This document shows positions 25,585 to 34,190 of a stretch of 64,000 nucleotides of DNA, piece by piece. The notes beneath the pieces were generated by a model. It saw nothing but the letters and a program-made list of their open reading frames with translations, was not told the origin of the DNA and made no database searches. Position 1 is the first letter of the stretch. Each line of letters begins with the position of its first letter. The stretch covers positions 2,411,001 through 2,475,000 of the forward strand of contig CP166131.1 of NCBI GenBank assembly GCA_041228345.1, given 5' to 3'. The position numbers were made by a program, and so were the translations under genes. Source of the DNA: Alphaproteobacteria bacterium LSUCC0396 (GTDB lineage Bacteria > Pseudomonadota > Alphaproteobacteria > Puniceispirillales > Puniceispirillaceae).

Positions 25585-26634
25585 ATGAAGATGATCACTG
25601 ATCGTATCTCGACGCCCTATTTTGCGCTGGCTGTGCTGGCTTTGGCGATGGGGATCATCCCGCTAAATGACGCGTTGTTCAAATTAATGAGCGGTGATGT
25701 GTCGCTTGGTCAATTGGTCGCTTTGCGTGCCGGAATGGCGCTGGTGGCGCTTGGGTTATTTAGCCATAGCATAGGTGCGATGCTGGCCCTTCCGGCCAAG
25801 GTTTTTTGGCTGTTTTTTGGGCGCGGTATGTGTCTTGTGCTGGCCATGGTGTTATTTTTTGTCTCGCTTGGCACGTTGCCACTGGCCAATGTGATTGCGA
25901 TCTTCTTTGTCTCACCAATGATCATCACAATCCTGTCCGTGCCGTTTTTAGGTGAAAAAATCGGCTTTCATCGGTTGGCGGCGGTATCGGCTGGCATGGC
26001 TGGGGTTTTATTCATTATCCGGCCGGGTGGGGTGCAGTTTCAGGTTGAGACATTGTTCGTTGTAATGTCGGCCTTTAGCTATGCCGCGTTTCAGATATGG
26101 ACACGACGGCTAAAGGCAGTCGGCAATCTGGCAGGGATGATTGGCACTCAGCATATTTGCTATCTTGTGGTCGGGCTCGGCTTTATGGGTGTGAACATGA
26201 TCTGGCCGGTTGATAACTCGGGAAACCCAACGGTTGATTTTCTTTTGCGCGCTCCGTCAATGATGTCGGCAACGCACATGGGCTATCTTGTCATTTGCAG
26301 CTTTTCGGTTCTGTTATTGTCCTTTGCGTCGTCAAACGCCTACCGATCGGTCGAGGCGTCGGTGATTGCGCCATTTGAATATGTGGCGATACCGCTTGGT
26401 GTAGTTTGGGGCATTCTGATTTGGGATGAATGGCCTGATCAGATGGTGATGATCGGTATCTTGCTGATTCTGGCAGGCGGCCTTTACACGCTTTACCGCG
26501 AAAATGTCCAATCGGTTGACGTCATCACCTCAAGCCCGATGCCAGCGACCGCGGCCATAGCCCAGCCGCCAGAAGATGAACTTCCCCAAACCGCTGATGA
26601 CCGGCAGAATCTTGACAAAAATCCCGACAGGTGA
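25585..26634 (+). CDS. DMT superfamily transporter (EamA)
   Basis: A 349-residue membrane protein with ten predicted helices in two EamA repeats and a long hydrophilic C-terminal tail of about 45 residues rich in Pro, Ala and Asp. GGAGG lies ahead of the ATG. It is divergent from the semialdehyde dehydrogenase operon across a 248-base gap, which suggests a possible shared control region. The substrate is unknown. The acidic tail is not typical of the family. Confidence 0.8.
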   Translation: MKMITDRISTPYFALAVLALAMGIIPLNDALFKLMSGDVSLGQLVALRAGMALVALGLFSHSIGAMLALPAKVFWLFFGRGMCLVLAMVLFFVSLGTLPLANVIAIFFVSPMIITILSVPFLGEKIGFHRLAAVSAGMAGVLFIIRPGGVQFQVETLFVVMSAFSYAAFQIWTRRLKAVGNLAGMIGTQHICYLVVGLGFMGVNMIWPVDNSGNPTVDFLLRAPSMMSATHMGYLVICSFSVLLLSFASSNAYRSVEASVIAPFEYVAIPLGVVWGILIWDEWPDQMVMIGILLILAGGLYTLYRENVQSVDVITSSPMPATAAIAQPPEDELPQTADDRQNLDKNPDR

Positions 26635-26640
26635 TCGTCC

Positions 26641-27078
26641 CTAATCAGCTTTACCGCCCTTCCAGACGCCAGTATCTTTCAGTTTTTTGGCAACCTCGGC
26701 AGGCATATAATTCTCATCATGTTTCGCCAGCACGTTGGTCGCGATAAACTGGCCGTTCATCAGCGATCCTTCGGCGACAACGCCCTGACCCTCACGAAAC
26801 AGACTTGGCAGCGCATTATCATAGCGAACGGTGATATCAGTTGATCCGTCGGTGACGGTGAAAACAGATTGCAGCCCGTCAATTTTAACGCTGCCATCCT
26901 TGACCAATCCGCCTAGCCTGAGGGCTTGCCCCGCTTTGGTTCCCGCGCTGTTGATTTCGGTTGGGGTATAGAAAAACACGATATTATCCCGCAATGCGCC
27001 AAGAACCAGCATGGCGGCAATACCAACGAGAGCTGCAATCATTGCAATGATTGATAAGCGTTTGGCTTTGGGTGACAT
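26641..27078 (-). CDS. ccmE: cytochrome c maturation heme chaperone CcmE
   Basis: A 145-residue periplasmic protein anchored by one N-terminal helix. It takes heme from CcmC/CcmD and hands it to the CcmF/H ligase. The heme-binding His120 lies in LAKHDENYMP, with the conserved Tyr four residues on. A GTGAGG Shine-Dalgarno sequence 7 bases ahead makes ATG 27078 the start. No other ccm gene is in the window; it stands divergent from a cytochrome c gene, its likely beneficiary. Confidence 0.93.
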   Translation of the reverse strand: MSPKAKRLSIIAMIAALVGIAAMLVLGALRDNIVFFYTPTEINSAGTKAGQALRLGGLVKDGSVKIDGLQSVFTVTDGSTDITVRYDNALPSLFREGQGVVAEGSLMNGQFIATNVLAKHDENYMPAEVAKKLKDTGVWKGGKAD

Positions 27079-27268
27079 GAATTGCCTCACGGATTAAAAA
27101 ATTGCCGTTTGATATACGCTTGACCTCACGCTGCTTACCAGAACAACAGAAACTTGCAATAGTTTGGTGGAAATTTAGGGTCGCGGCAAGATGGCGCAGG
27201 TTATTGTGTATCTTGGGCAAACCTTGTAAACACATTCAGCGAAATTATTCAGAGCAAAAGAGGGTTTT

Positions 27269-27637
27269 ATGAAAAATTACGTTTTCGCTGCGGTGGCAAT
27301 AGCAGGGTTTATGATGGCAGCACCAGCAATGGCTGGCGATGCGGCTGCAGGTGAGAAAGTGTTTCGGAAATGCAAAGCCTGTCATTACGTGGATCAAGAA
27401 AAGAACAAAACTGGCCCGCATCTGGTCAATATTATCGGCCGCAAGGCAGGTGCTGTTGAGGGATATAAGTATTCAAAAGCAATGGCTGGATCAGATCTTG
27501 TTTGGGATGAGGCAACACTTGCCGGCTTCCTAGCAAAGCCAAAATCATATCTCAAAGGTACGAAAATGGCGTTTGCCGGTCTGAAAAAAGACAGCGATAT
27601 CGCCGATGTGATCGCGTATCTGAAATCACCAAACTAA
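27269..27637 (+). CDS. cycA: soluble class I cytochrome c (c2/c550 type)
   Basis: A 122-residue periplasmic electron carrier. The signal peptide ends near residue 22 (AMAGDA). Heme is attached at CKACH (Cys35, Cys38, His39) and the distal ligand is Met100 in KGTKMAFAG. Length and TGPHLVNIIGRKAG are typical of alphaproteobacterial cytochrome c2/c550. It is divergent from ccmE and followed by its own terminator. Confidence 0.92.
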   Translation: MKNYVFAAVAIAGFMMAAPAMAGDAAAGEKVFRKCKACHYVDQEKNKTGPHLVNIIGRKAGAVEGYKYSKAMAGSDLVWDEATLAGFLAKPKSYLKGTKMAFAGLKKDSDIADVIAYLKSPN

Positions 27638-27641
27638 TTAT

Positions 27642-27677
27642 AAGCCCCTCTTGGCAGGGGCTTTTGCATTTTTTTAC
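27642..27677 (+). terminator. intrinsic terminator after cycA
   Basis: An AGCCCCT/AGGGGCT stem with a 6-base loop lies 5 bases after the stop codon and is followed by TTTTGCATTTTTTT. Confidence 0.9.
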
Positions 27678-27700
27678 ATGGCAGGTTTTTACATGGCAGG
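27671..27700. repeat. 15-bp direct tandem duplication
   Basis: TTTTTACATGGCAGG occurs twice with no gap and no mismatch, directly after the cycA terminator stem. A shortened third TTTTTAC follows at 27703. Confidence 0.92.
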
Positions 27701-27742
27701 TGTTTTTACCCTGCAATTCCTGATTGCGGTGACGAGCTAGAC

Positions 27743-28897
27743 ATGGATTTGATGAACAAATATCCGCGTTTGTCGGATCTTAGAGTGCCAGCGTCAAGGC
27801 GGATTCCAAAATTTGTTTTTGCTTATCTGGACTCGGGCACCGGCCATGATCGGGCGAAAGATGAAAACCGCGCCTTTCTCGACTCGATTGAGCTTACCCC
27901 CCAATTCATGCGGGGCCGGGTTGATCCAGATTTAACCACCAAGCTTGGCAAAAGAACCTTTAAGGCACCATTTGGTGCGGCGCCGATTGGATTGTCGTCG
28001 CTGATCTGGCCGGGCGCAGAATCGATCATCGGCCGCGCCGCAAAAAAACACGGTTTTCCGTACACGCTGAGCACTGTTGCCGGCGAGTCCATCGAAATGT
28101 TGGCAGAGTCTGCCGGTGAGATGGGGTGGTTTCAGCTATATGCGCCGCGCGACCGTGACCTGATGCGTGATTTGCTGCGCCGGGCCAAGGGCTGCGGCTA
28201 TACCACATTAGTGGTTACAGCTGATGTGCCATCGCCGAGCCGGCGGGAGCGGATGCGGATCGCTGGCGCGCCGCTTGGTAGTCGCGGGAATTCAGCCTTT
28301 TCTCCGCGGGTGATCTGGCAAAGCCTGATGCGGCCTGAATGGGCGGTGCGGACGTTGCTAAACGGCGGGGCACGGTTTCGGAATATGGAACCCTACGCGA
28401 AAAACGATGGCGCAATGGGCATTACCAAATTTATTGGCGACCAATTAAATGGATCGCTTGATTGGGATTATCTTGCGGAAATTCGTGCCCAATGGGATGG
28501 CGAAATTTATCTCAAAGGTGTGCTTCACGGTCAGGACGCGGCGCGGGCAATCAAGCTGGGCATTGATGGAATTGTGGTCTCGAACCATGGCGGTCGCCAG
28601 TTAGATGCAGCACCGCCGCCACTGGCGCAGTTATCAGCTATTCGTGCCGCGGTTGGCAAAGACGTGCCGTTAATTGTCGATAGCGGCATTATGTCAGGCC
28701 TTGATGTGGTAAGAGTGTTGTCAGCTGGTGCCGATTTTGCCCTGATCGGCCGCGGCTTTATGTATGCTGTGGCGGCACTCGGCAATAAGGGCGGCGAACA
28801 TGCTGCGTCAATATTGCTTGAAGAAGTTCGCGATGTTATGGCACAGCTTGGTCTCTCGACGATTGATGAGGTCAAACGGCTGCAAAATACCGGCTGA
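27743..28897 (+). CDS. FMN-dependent alpha-hydroxy-acid dehydrogenase (LldD family), second paralogue
   Basis: A 384-residue TIM-barrel flavoprotein. VVSNHGGRQLD carries catalytic His282; LKGVLHG holds the conserved Lys. It differs clearly from the family member at 5031, including a long middle loop with SRRERMR. Members oxidise L-lactate, glycolate or mandelate and pass electrons to quinone or cytochrome c. It follows a cytochrome c gene on the same strand, but a terminator separates them, so a functional pair is only possible. Confidence 0.85.
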   Translation: MDLMNKYPRLSDLRVPASRRIPKFVFAYLDSGTGHDRAKDENRAFLDSIELTPQFMRGRVDPDLTTKLGKRTFKAPFGAAPIGLSSLIWPGAESIIGRAAKKHGFPYTLSTVAGESIEMLAESAGEMGWFQLYAPRDRDLMRDLLRRAKGCGYTTLVVTADVPSPSRRERMRIAGAPLGSRGNSAFSPRVIWQSLMRPEWAVRTLLNGGARFRNMEPYAKNDGAMGITKFIGDQLNGSLDWDYLAEIRAQWDGEIYLKGVLHGQDAARAIKLGIDGIVVSNHGGRQLDAAPPPLAQLSAIRAAVGKDVPLIVDSGIMSGLDVVRVLSAGADFALIGRGFMYAVAALGNKGGEHAASILLEEVRDVMAQLGLSTIDEVKRLQNTG

Positions 28898-28934
28898 TAA
28901 TCTATCTGGTGCGAACAAAATGGCGGCAAATAAT

Positions 28935-29426
28935 ATGAAACTTCTGGGCATTTCGCGCGCCTTTGGCATTGTTTTGATGATGCTGGCAATGACGCAATCA
29001 GCACTGGCTGCTGATCTGATGTTTGGGCCATTGCAGTTTCGCGCTACCGTCGGTTCGATGCCAAGCAGTGCTGCCTATATAGAGATCAGCAACCATGGCA
29101 CCAATCCGGACCGGCTGGTCGGGGTAGAAAGCGACCTTGCGCGCAAAACGGAATTACACAGCATGACAATGACCGATGGTGTGATGATAATGCGCGCCGT
29201 TGATGGCGGGATTGATATACCGGCTGGTGCGCGCATCCAGCTGGCACCTGGTGGCTATCATGTGATGCTGATAGGTCTGAAGGCGCCGCTAAACATTGAT
29301 CAGAAATACGATATTACGCTGGTGTTTCAATCAGCCGGAAAAATAACGATCAGCGGCCTTGCAAAACGCCCGTCAGATTTGAAAAAAGTGCCGCCGCATG
29401 ACATGAAAATGCCAAAAACCCACTAG
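28935..29426 (+). CDS. periplasmic copper chaperone PCu(A)C
   Basis: A 164-residue exported protein. The signal peptide is MKLLGISRAFGIVLMM then ALAA. The Cu(I) site is complete: HSM in ELHSMTMTDG, a following Met in MIMRAV, and HVM in GGYHVMLIGL, as in the H(M)X10MX21HXM motif. Such proteins deliver copper to cytochrome oxidase. An ATG five codons earlier (28920) is an alternative start; neither has a strong ribosome-binding site. Confidence 0.88.
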   Translation: MKLLGISRAFGIVLMMLAMTQSALAADLMFGPLQFRATVGSMPSSAAYIEISNHGTNPDRLVGVESDLARKTELHSMTMTDGVMIMRAVDGGIDIPAGARIQLAPGGYHVMLIGLKAPLNIDQKYDITLVFQSAGKITISGLAKRPSDLKKVPPHDMKMPKTH

Positions 29427-29496
29427 CAGCTTAACCGACGGACTAGGTGGCGCCCCGGCCAGGCCAGATGTACCGCCAAGTATTGGCTCTTAAATC

Positions 29497-29973
29497 TTAA
29501 AAAATGCCTGCATCCAGCCCGGCAGCCATGCCAAGGCACAGATTAGCAACCTCTTGGCAAAACCCCTCATTCCAGTCGCCATGTAAGATTAATACGTCTG
29601 CAACCAGCCGCCAGCCAAGCGCGCCAGAAATGCTGGTCAGCGCCCGCTTTGTTGCGGTGCCATCCAGTCCGGCGCGAATATAGATTGCAACTGGCTTGCC
29701 GTTGGTGCGATCCAGCCAGTCATTATAACAGCGATCAAACATATCTTTGGTGGCACCCGCCATATAGCCAATATTCTCGGTCGTGCCGATGATCACGCCG
29801 TCAGCGGTTGCAAGGTCAGTGCTGGTGACATCAAACGGCGATAGGCAGCGCGTTTCAACATCACTATTATCGTCATCGTCATCATAGCCGCGACAGGCGG
29901 CAATGCCGGCCTTTGCAAGCGCGGCAGTGTTTGGCGATGGTGTATGGGCAATGATCAATAAAGTTTTCGACAT
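29497..29973 (-). CDS. flavodoxin-family NAD(P)H-dependent oxidoreductase
   Basis: A 158-residue flavodoxin-like protein. The phosphate loop region is IIAHTPSPNTAAL at the N-terminus, and TTENIGYMAGATKDMFDRC matches the FMN-contact segment of this family. A run of five Asp (residues 31-35) coded by GAC/GAT repeats is unusual and sits in a surface loop. The role is unknown; family members reduce quinones or free flavin. It is convergent with the copper chaperone gene. Confidence 0.7.
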   Translation of the reverse strand: MSKTLLIIAHTPSPNTAALAKAGIAACRGYDDDDDNSDVETRCLSPFDVTSTDLATADGVIIGTTENIGYMAGATKDMFDRCYNDWLDRTNGKPVAIYIRAGLDGTATKRALTSISGALGWRLVADVLILHGDWNEGFCQEVANLCLGMAAGLDAGIF

Positions 29974-30049
29974 GGGTGAAACTTTAGGCAGTTTTCGCTA
30001 TATTGCAACGGTGAGGCAGCCAGCCGGTTTTTAAAGAAAGGGCCAGTCT

Positions 30050-30370
30050 ATGAAAAATGAACCGCTTGACCGGTCGGCAATTATTGCTGGCCTGGTGCCT
30101 TTGAAAGACTGGCAATTAACGCCTGAAGATGTGTTGCCGCAAGTCATTGAAAAAAATTATACCTTTAAAGATTTTAACGCTGCTTTTGGATTTATGGGGC
30201 GGGTTGCCTTGATGGCCGAGCGTGCGAACCATCATCCCGAATTTCACAACCGGTATCGTCAGGTCACAATTCGCTGGGCGACCCATTCTGTTCGGGGCAT
30301 TACCGCGCTTGATCTGGAAATGGCAAAAATCTGTGATCAGCTCGCCACCGACAGCGGGATAAAAGCCTAG
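30050..30370 (+). CDS. phhB: pterin-4a-carbinolamine dehydratase
   Basis: A 106-residue protein with the complete active-site pattern: ANHHPEFHNRY followed by VTIRWATHS. It dehydrates 4a-hydroxytetrahydrobiopterin, recycling the cofactor of phenylalanine hydroxylase; in organisms without that hydroxylase it may serve molybdopterin or folate metabolism. No hydroxylase gene lies nearby. Length is standard. Confidence 0.92.
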   Translation: MKNEPLDRSAIIAGLVPLKDWQLTPEDVLPQVIEKNYTFKDFNAAFGFMGRVALMAERANHHPEFHNRYRQVTIRWATHSVRGITALDLEMAKICDQLATDSGIKA

Positions 30371-30416
30371 ACTGTTGTCCTTGGGTGGCGCCAGCCAATG
30401 GCTTGGCAACTGCTGA

Positions 30417-30731
30417 TCACATTAGCCATTGCAGCAACCATAGCGCGGCAAGTCCAACGCCGATTGTGGTGATCACTTGGCGCGTGACAAGGGCGGTGAC
30501 AATTGCCAAGATGGCGGCAAATAAACGCGGGTTATCGCCAAGCGCAATCGTCTGGCTGGCCGGATCAATCAGTACCGCCGGCACAATTATCGCAGTTAAT
30601 ACGGCAATCGGAACGAAACCCAATGCGTCGGCAAGCCAAGGCGGTGGCCGATTGCTGATAATATTGCTCAGCATGATAAACCGGGTCGCAAAGGTAAATA
30701 ATCCCGCCGCAATCATCACCAGCCAGATCAT
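30417..30731 (-). CDS. azlD: branched-chain amino acid exporter small subunit AzlD
   Basis: A 104-residue membrane protein with three to four helices, the partner of AzlC. The start at 30731 gives the MIWLVMIAAG N-terminus usual for AzlD and overlaps the azlC stop as ATGA, showing translational coupling. Conserved features are TFATRFIML and VPIAVLTAIIVPAVL. Together with AzlC it exports branched-chain amino acids in characterised relatives. Confidence 0.88.
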   Translation of the reverse strand: MIWLVMIAAGLFTFATRFIMLSNIISNRPPPWLADALGFVPIAVLTAIIVPAVLIDPASQTIALGDNPRLFAAILAIVTALVTRQVITTIGVGLAALWLLQWLM

Positions 30732-31471
30732 GCTGCGTCTCCTGCGGGCTGGTTGAAATAATGAACGAGCCAGCCAGCCAGAATCCCGCCAATCGCGGCC
30801 AGCAACAGCCAAGAATTCCACGGCAATGGCTGGCCAATCATGGCAAGACTGCCAGCGGTAACGGCGGCGACAAGGTCAGAACGTGATTTTAGGATTGGCG
30901 CAACGACGGCGATAAAGGTCAGTGGAATGGCAAAGGATAGCGACCATGATTCGGGGATGGTCTCGCCAACGACAACGCCAAAAATTGTCGATATTTGCCA
31001 GCCTGTCCATAACAGCAGGCCGCTGCCAAGAAGGTGAAAATGCTGAAACGGGCTCGGCGGCTGATGTTGGAACCGCCTGATTGAAATGGCAAAGGCTTCA
31101 TCGGTAAGTAAATAACCCAGCAATATCCGCCAGCGTAGCGGCAATGGGCGCAGATAGATTGCCATTGATGCGCTGTAGAGGAGGTGGCGCATATTGATGA
31201 CGCAAACTGATCCCCCGACGATAAAAGCTGGTACACCGGCCGCCCAAAGCTGGGCGAATACAACCTGACTGGCACCGCCAAAAAGGATTGATGACAGCAA
31301 AATTGTTTGCAAGGCAGATAGCCCGCTTTCAACCCCTAAAACACCAAAAACAAGGCCAAAGGGGATGACACCAAACATCAATGGTGTTTCGTCGCGCACA
31401 CCTGCCCAGAATTCGGCGCGCGCCGAACGGGTTTTTTGGGGTGCTAAAGACGTGCCAGAGGTTTCGGCCAT
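30728..31471 (-). CDS. azlC: branched-chain amino acid exporter large subunit AzlC
   Basis: A 247-residue inner-membrane protein with about seven helices. The N-terminal GVRDETPLMFGVIPFGLVFG and FGGASQVVFAQLWAAG are family hallmarks. The ATG at 31471 has AGGA ahead of it and fits family length; a frame open for another 47 codons upstream is rejected. It forms an operon with azlD and is divergent from pgk. Confidence 0.9.
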   Translation of the reverse strand: MAETSGTSLAPQKTRSARAEFWAGVRDETPLMFGVIPFGLVFGVLGVESGLSALQTILLSSILFGGASQVVFAQLWAAGVPAFIVGGSVCVINMRHLLYSASMAIYLRPLPLRWRILLGYLLTDEAFAISIRRFQHQPPSPFQHFHLLGSGLLLWTGWQISTIFGVVVGETIPESWSLSFAIPLTFIAVVAPILKSRSDLVAAVTAGSLAMIGQPLPWNSWLLLAAIGGILAGWLVHYFNQPAGDAA

Positions 31472-31631
31472 CGCGGCTGTCCTTTTTGGTAAATGCAGGA
31501 GGGGTCCGGACGGCCGCATCTTAATACAGGACAAAAATTTAGCAAGCTGCCGGTAAAACCGTGTCGGGGGGCGCGCTGAACGCTGCGCTGGGTATAGATT
31601 GCCATTCGTCACGTGAGGGGGGACGGGGGCA

Positions 31632-31655
31632 GGTTAAGGCCGGAACCGGTTAACC
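31632..31655. other. inverted repeat in the azlC-pgk divergent region
   Basis: GGTTAA and TTAACC flank CCGG-AA-CCGG, making a near-perfect 24-base palindrome with a 2-base bulge, about 100 bases before pgk and 160 before azlC. Size and position would suit an operator. No known consensus was recognised. Confidence 0.4.
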
Positions 31656-31754
31656 CTGCTGCCAAGTGAACTTGCATTTCGCCCTCACATTGGGTAATTC
31701 CTAAGCTTATCACTTAAAGACGCTCAAAAAAAATTATAACAAGGGTTGGCGATC

Positions 31755-32954
31755 ATGGCGGCTCACTTCCGATTTGCAGACCAGCTTGATGTTGCTGGCA
31801 AAACCGTTTTGCTGCGGCTCGATGTCAATGTTCCGCTTGCTGATGGCGTCGTCAGCGACGATACGCGGATTCGCCGTGTGATGCCCGGGGTGAAATCGCT
31901 GCTTGAGCGCGGCGCGAAAGTTGTTGTTCTGACGCATTTTGGCCGTCCAAAGGGCCAATTTGTGCCCGCATTGACAGTGCGGCCGGTGGCACAATCAATC
32001 GCCGGCATCCTTGGTCAGCCAGTTCATGTTGAAAGCGATGTTATTGGCCCGGGCGGCCAGCGGGCGGTGGCGGCGCTGGGTAATGGTGAACTCTTGATGA
32101 TGGAAAACCTGCGCTTTTATCCCGAGGAAGAGGCGAATGATTTGGAATTTGCCAAGCGTCTCGCCGCGCTGGGCGATCTTTATGTCGGTGATGCGTTTTC
32201 TTGTGCGCACCGGGCGCATGCGTCGGTTGATGCCTTGCCACGTTTGATGGAGGCTGCGGCGGGACGTTCATTTGCGGCCGAACTAGAGGCGTTGAATGCG
32301 GCCTTGTCATCGCCGGTACGCCCGCTTGGCGCGGTGGTTGGCGGGGCAAAAGTTTCGTCAAAGCTGGCGCTGTTGGAAAATCTTGTGACTAAGGTTGAAG
32401 GACTGGTGCTTGGCGGCGGCATGGCAAACACGTTTCTACTATTGGCTGGGAAATCAATCGGTGCCTCGCTTGCTGAGCCTGATATGGTCGAGACAGCGCA
32501 GCGCATCATGGATGTTGCCGCAGCGCATAATTGCCGGATTATATTGCCCGAGGACGTTGTTGTGGCGGTTGAATTCAAGCTTGGTGCCGCTCACCGGATT
32601 ACCGGCATTGACGATGTGGGCGGCGCGGAAATGATTTTGGATGCCGGCCCGCAATCGGTAAAGGAGGCAACGGATTTTCTTGATCAATGTTCAACCATTG
32701 TCTGGAACGGGCCGATGGGAGCGTTTGAAATTCCGCCTTTCGATACTGCAACGACGGCGCTGGCGCGTGCGGTTGCGCTGCGAACGCAAAAAGATGGTGT
32801 CATGAGTGTTGCTGGCGGCGGTGATACGATGGCAGCGCTTGCAAATGCGGGTGTGAATGACCAATTCTCTTATGTATCGACTGCTGGCGGTGCCTTTCTT
32901 GAATGGTTAGAGGGCAAGCGTTTGCCGGGGGTTGAGGCGCTAAATACCGATTAA
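31755..32954 (+). CDS. pgk: phosphoglycerate kinase
   Basis: A 399-residue monomeric kinase of glycolysis/gluconeogenesis that moves phosphate between 1,3-bisphosphoglycerate and ADP. Seen are VLLRLDVNVPLADG (substrate-binding), THFGRPKG, MENLRFYPEEE, and the nucleotide-binding VVGGAKVSSK and AGGGDTMAAL. The ATG with AAGGG ahead is used rather than a TTG three codons earlier. It is not next to gap or fba here. Confidence 0.95.
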   Translation: MAAHFRFADQLDVAGKTVLLRLDVNVPLADGVVSDDTRIRRVMPGVKSLLERGAKVVVLTHFGRPKGQFVPALTVRPVAQSIAGILGQPVHVESDVIGPGGQRAVAALGNGELLMMENLRFYPEEEANDLEFAKRLAALGDLYVGDAFSCAHRAHASVDALPRLMEAAAGRSFAAELEALNAALSSPVRPLGAVVGGAKVSSKLALLENLVTKVEGLVLGGGMANTFLLLAGKSIGASLAEPDMVETAQRIMDVAAAHNCRIILPEDVVVAVEFKLGAAHRITGIDDVGGAEMILDAGPQSVKEATDFLDQCSTIVWNGPMGAFEIPPFDTATTALARAVALRTQKDGVMSVAGGGDTMAALANAGVNDQFSYVSTAGGAFLEWLEGKRLPGVEALNTD

Positions 32955-32984
32955 TGAATACCGATTAATGAATATCGACTAATC
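32943..32984. repeat. 14-bp tandem repeat, 3 copies, containing the pgk stop
   Basis: AATACCGATTAATG occurs twice exactly and a third time with three changes. The first copy contains the pgk TAA, so the array starts in the last codons of the gene and runs into the spacer. Confidence 0.92.
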
Positions 32985-32998
32985 GCCTCTGGCAAAAT

Positions 32999-33048
32999 CC
33001 CTTTGGCAGAATTGTCATGGAGACCCTTTGCCTGAATTGTCATGGAGA
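32999..33048. repeat. 25-bp tandem duplication before msrA
   Basis: Two adjacent 25-mers starting CCCTTTG and ending AATTGTCATGGAGA differ at only three positions. The second copy supplies the GGAG Shine-Dalgarno sequence of msrA; the first copy contains a duplicate of it. Confidence 0.9.
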
Positions 33049-33056
33049 TAGGTGTG

Positions 33057-33692
33057 ATGTTTTTCGATAATCCATTTAAAACGCGTCTGCCGCGTGCCGA
33101 TGAGGCACTGGCGGGGCGCACCACGGCTGTTTTGGCAGGTGGAAATCATGCGGTTCTTGGCACGCCGCTTATCGGGCCCGTGCCAGCGGGGTTTCAATCG
33201 ATCACGCTTGGTCTTGGCTGTTTCTGGGGCGCGGAGCGGCTTTTCTGGAAGTTGCCGGGTGTCTATGTGACTGCGGTTGGCTATGCTGGCGGGGTGACGC
33301 CAAATCCGACTTATGAGGAAACCTGCAGCGGGCAAACCGGTCATACCGAAGCCGTGCTCGTTGTGTATGATCCGGCCAAGCTAAGCCTTGCCCAAATATT
33401 AACAGTGTTTTGGCAGGCACATGACCCGACGCAAGGGTTTCGGCAGGGTAATGACCGCGGCACACAATATCGGTCTGCAATCTTTGTGACGCAAGAGACA
33501 GAGCTTGCAATCGTCACGGAAAGTGCGGATCGTTATCAAAGAGCATTGGCCAAGGCCGGATTCGGGCAGATCACCACCGAAATTGCGGTAAATAGTCATT
33601 TTTATTATGCCGAAGACTATCATCAGCAGTATCTTCACAAAGTGCCAAACGGCTATTGCGGTCTGCGCGGAACCGGTGTTGTGGCAGGCTAG
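33057..33692 (+). CDS. msrA: peptide-methionine (S)-S-oxide reductase
   Basis: A 211-residue repair enzyme that reduces methionine S-sulfoxide. The catalytic Cys55 lies in [13 protein letters not shown], and [14 protein letters not shown] and the C-terminal YCGLRGTG are all conserved. It carries about 45 residues ahead of the core, the usual longer form. GGAG 9 bases ahead supports ATG 33057; an ATG five codons earlier lies inside the Shine-Dalgarno repeat. Confidence 0.93.
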   Translation: MFFDNPFKTRLPRADEALAGRTTAVLAGGNHAVLGTPLIGPVPAGFQSITLGLGCFWGAERLFWKLPGVYVTAVGYAGGVTPNPTYEETCSGQTGHTEAVLVVYDPAKLSLAQILTVFWQAHDPTQGFRQGNDRGTQYRSAIFVTQETELAIVTESADRYQRALAKAGFGQITTEIAVNSHFYYAEDYHQQYLHKVPNGYCGLRGTGVVAG

Positions 33693-33831
33693 GTCGACGC
33701 ATCGTGAAAGATCGAGACAGCGTGAAGAAAAAGCGTTATCCAAGGATTGACCTTCGGCCTCGCTGGTGTTAGGTTCCGCGCTCGTTATTAAGCATTTAGG
33801 CCATTGGCCGCCGATTTGGGAGCCCCAAATT

Positions 33832-33957
33832 ATGAAAGTTGTAAGTTCACTCAAAACGCTGAAATCGCGCGACCGTAACTGTCAGGTGGTACGTCGTCGT
33901 GGCCGGCTATATGTCATCAATAAAAAGAACCCGCGCCTAAAGGCTCGTCAGGGTTAA
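33832..33957 (+). CDS. rpmJ: 50S ribosomal protein L36, zinc-free type
   Basis: A 41-residue basic protein, [17 protein letters not shown] at the start and [12 protein letters not shown] at the end. It lacks the C-C-C-H zinc ligands of the classical form, as does the alphaproteobacterial type. It is single and followed by a probable terminator. Confidence 0.95.
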   Translation: MKVVSSLKTLKSRDRNCQVVRRRGRLYVINKKNPRLKARQG

Positions 33958-34015
33958 GGTTTTGGCGGGCGCGCTGCGCCGAACGATTGTCAAAATTTTA
34001 AGAAGTTGTAAGGCA

Positions 34016-34042
34016 CGGTCGGGTTTTCCGGCCGTTTCTTTT
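34016..34042 (+). terminator. probable terminator after rpmJ
   Basis: CGGTCGG pairs with CCGGCCG (one G-U) around a 5-base loop and is followed by TTTCTTTT. Confidence 0.6.
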
Positions 34043-34103
34043 GCCCGAATTTCCGATTGCGCCGCTATTGGCTGACCGGCATTATGGTTACACCATCATC
34101 ATG

Positions 34104-34132
34104 GTGGCTGTCAGGGTGGCTGTCAGGGTGGG
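34104..34132. repeat. 12-bp tandem repeat, 2.4 copies
   Basis: GTGGCTGTCAGG is repeated exactly, then GTGGG starts a partial copy. It lies in the rpmJ-glcD spacer. Confidence 0.88.
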
Positions 34133-34190
34133 CAATTCAAACCATTAAAGTCAGCATTTATGTGGGGATATCGAGACTGAGGAGCATATT

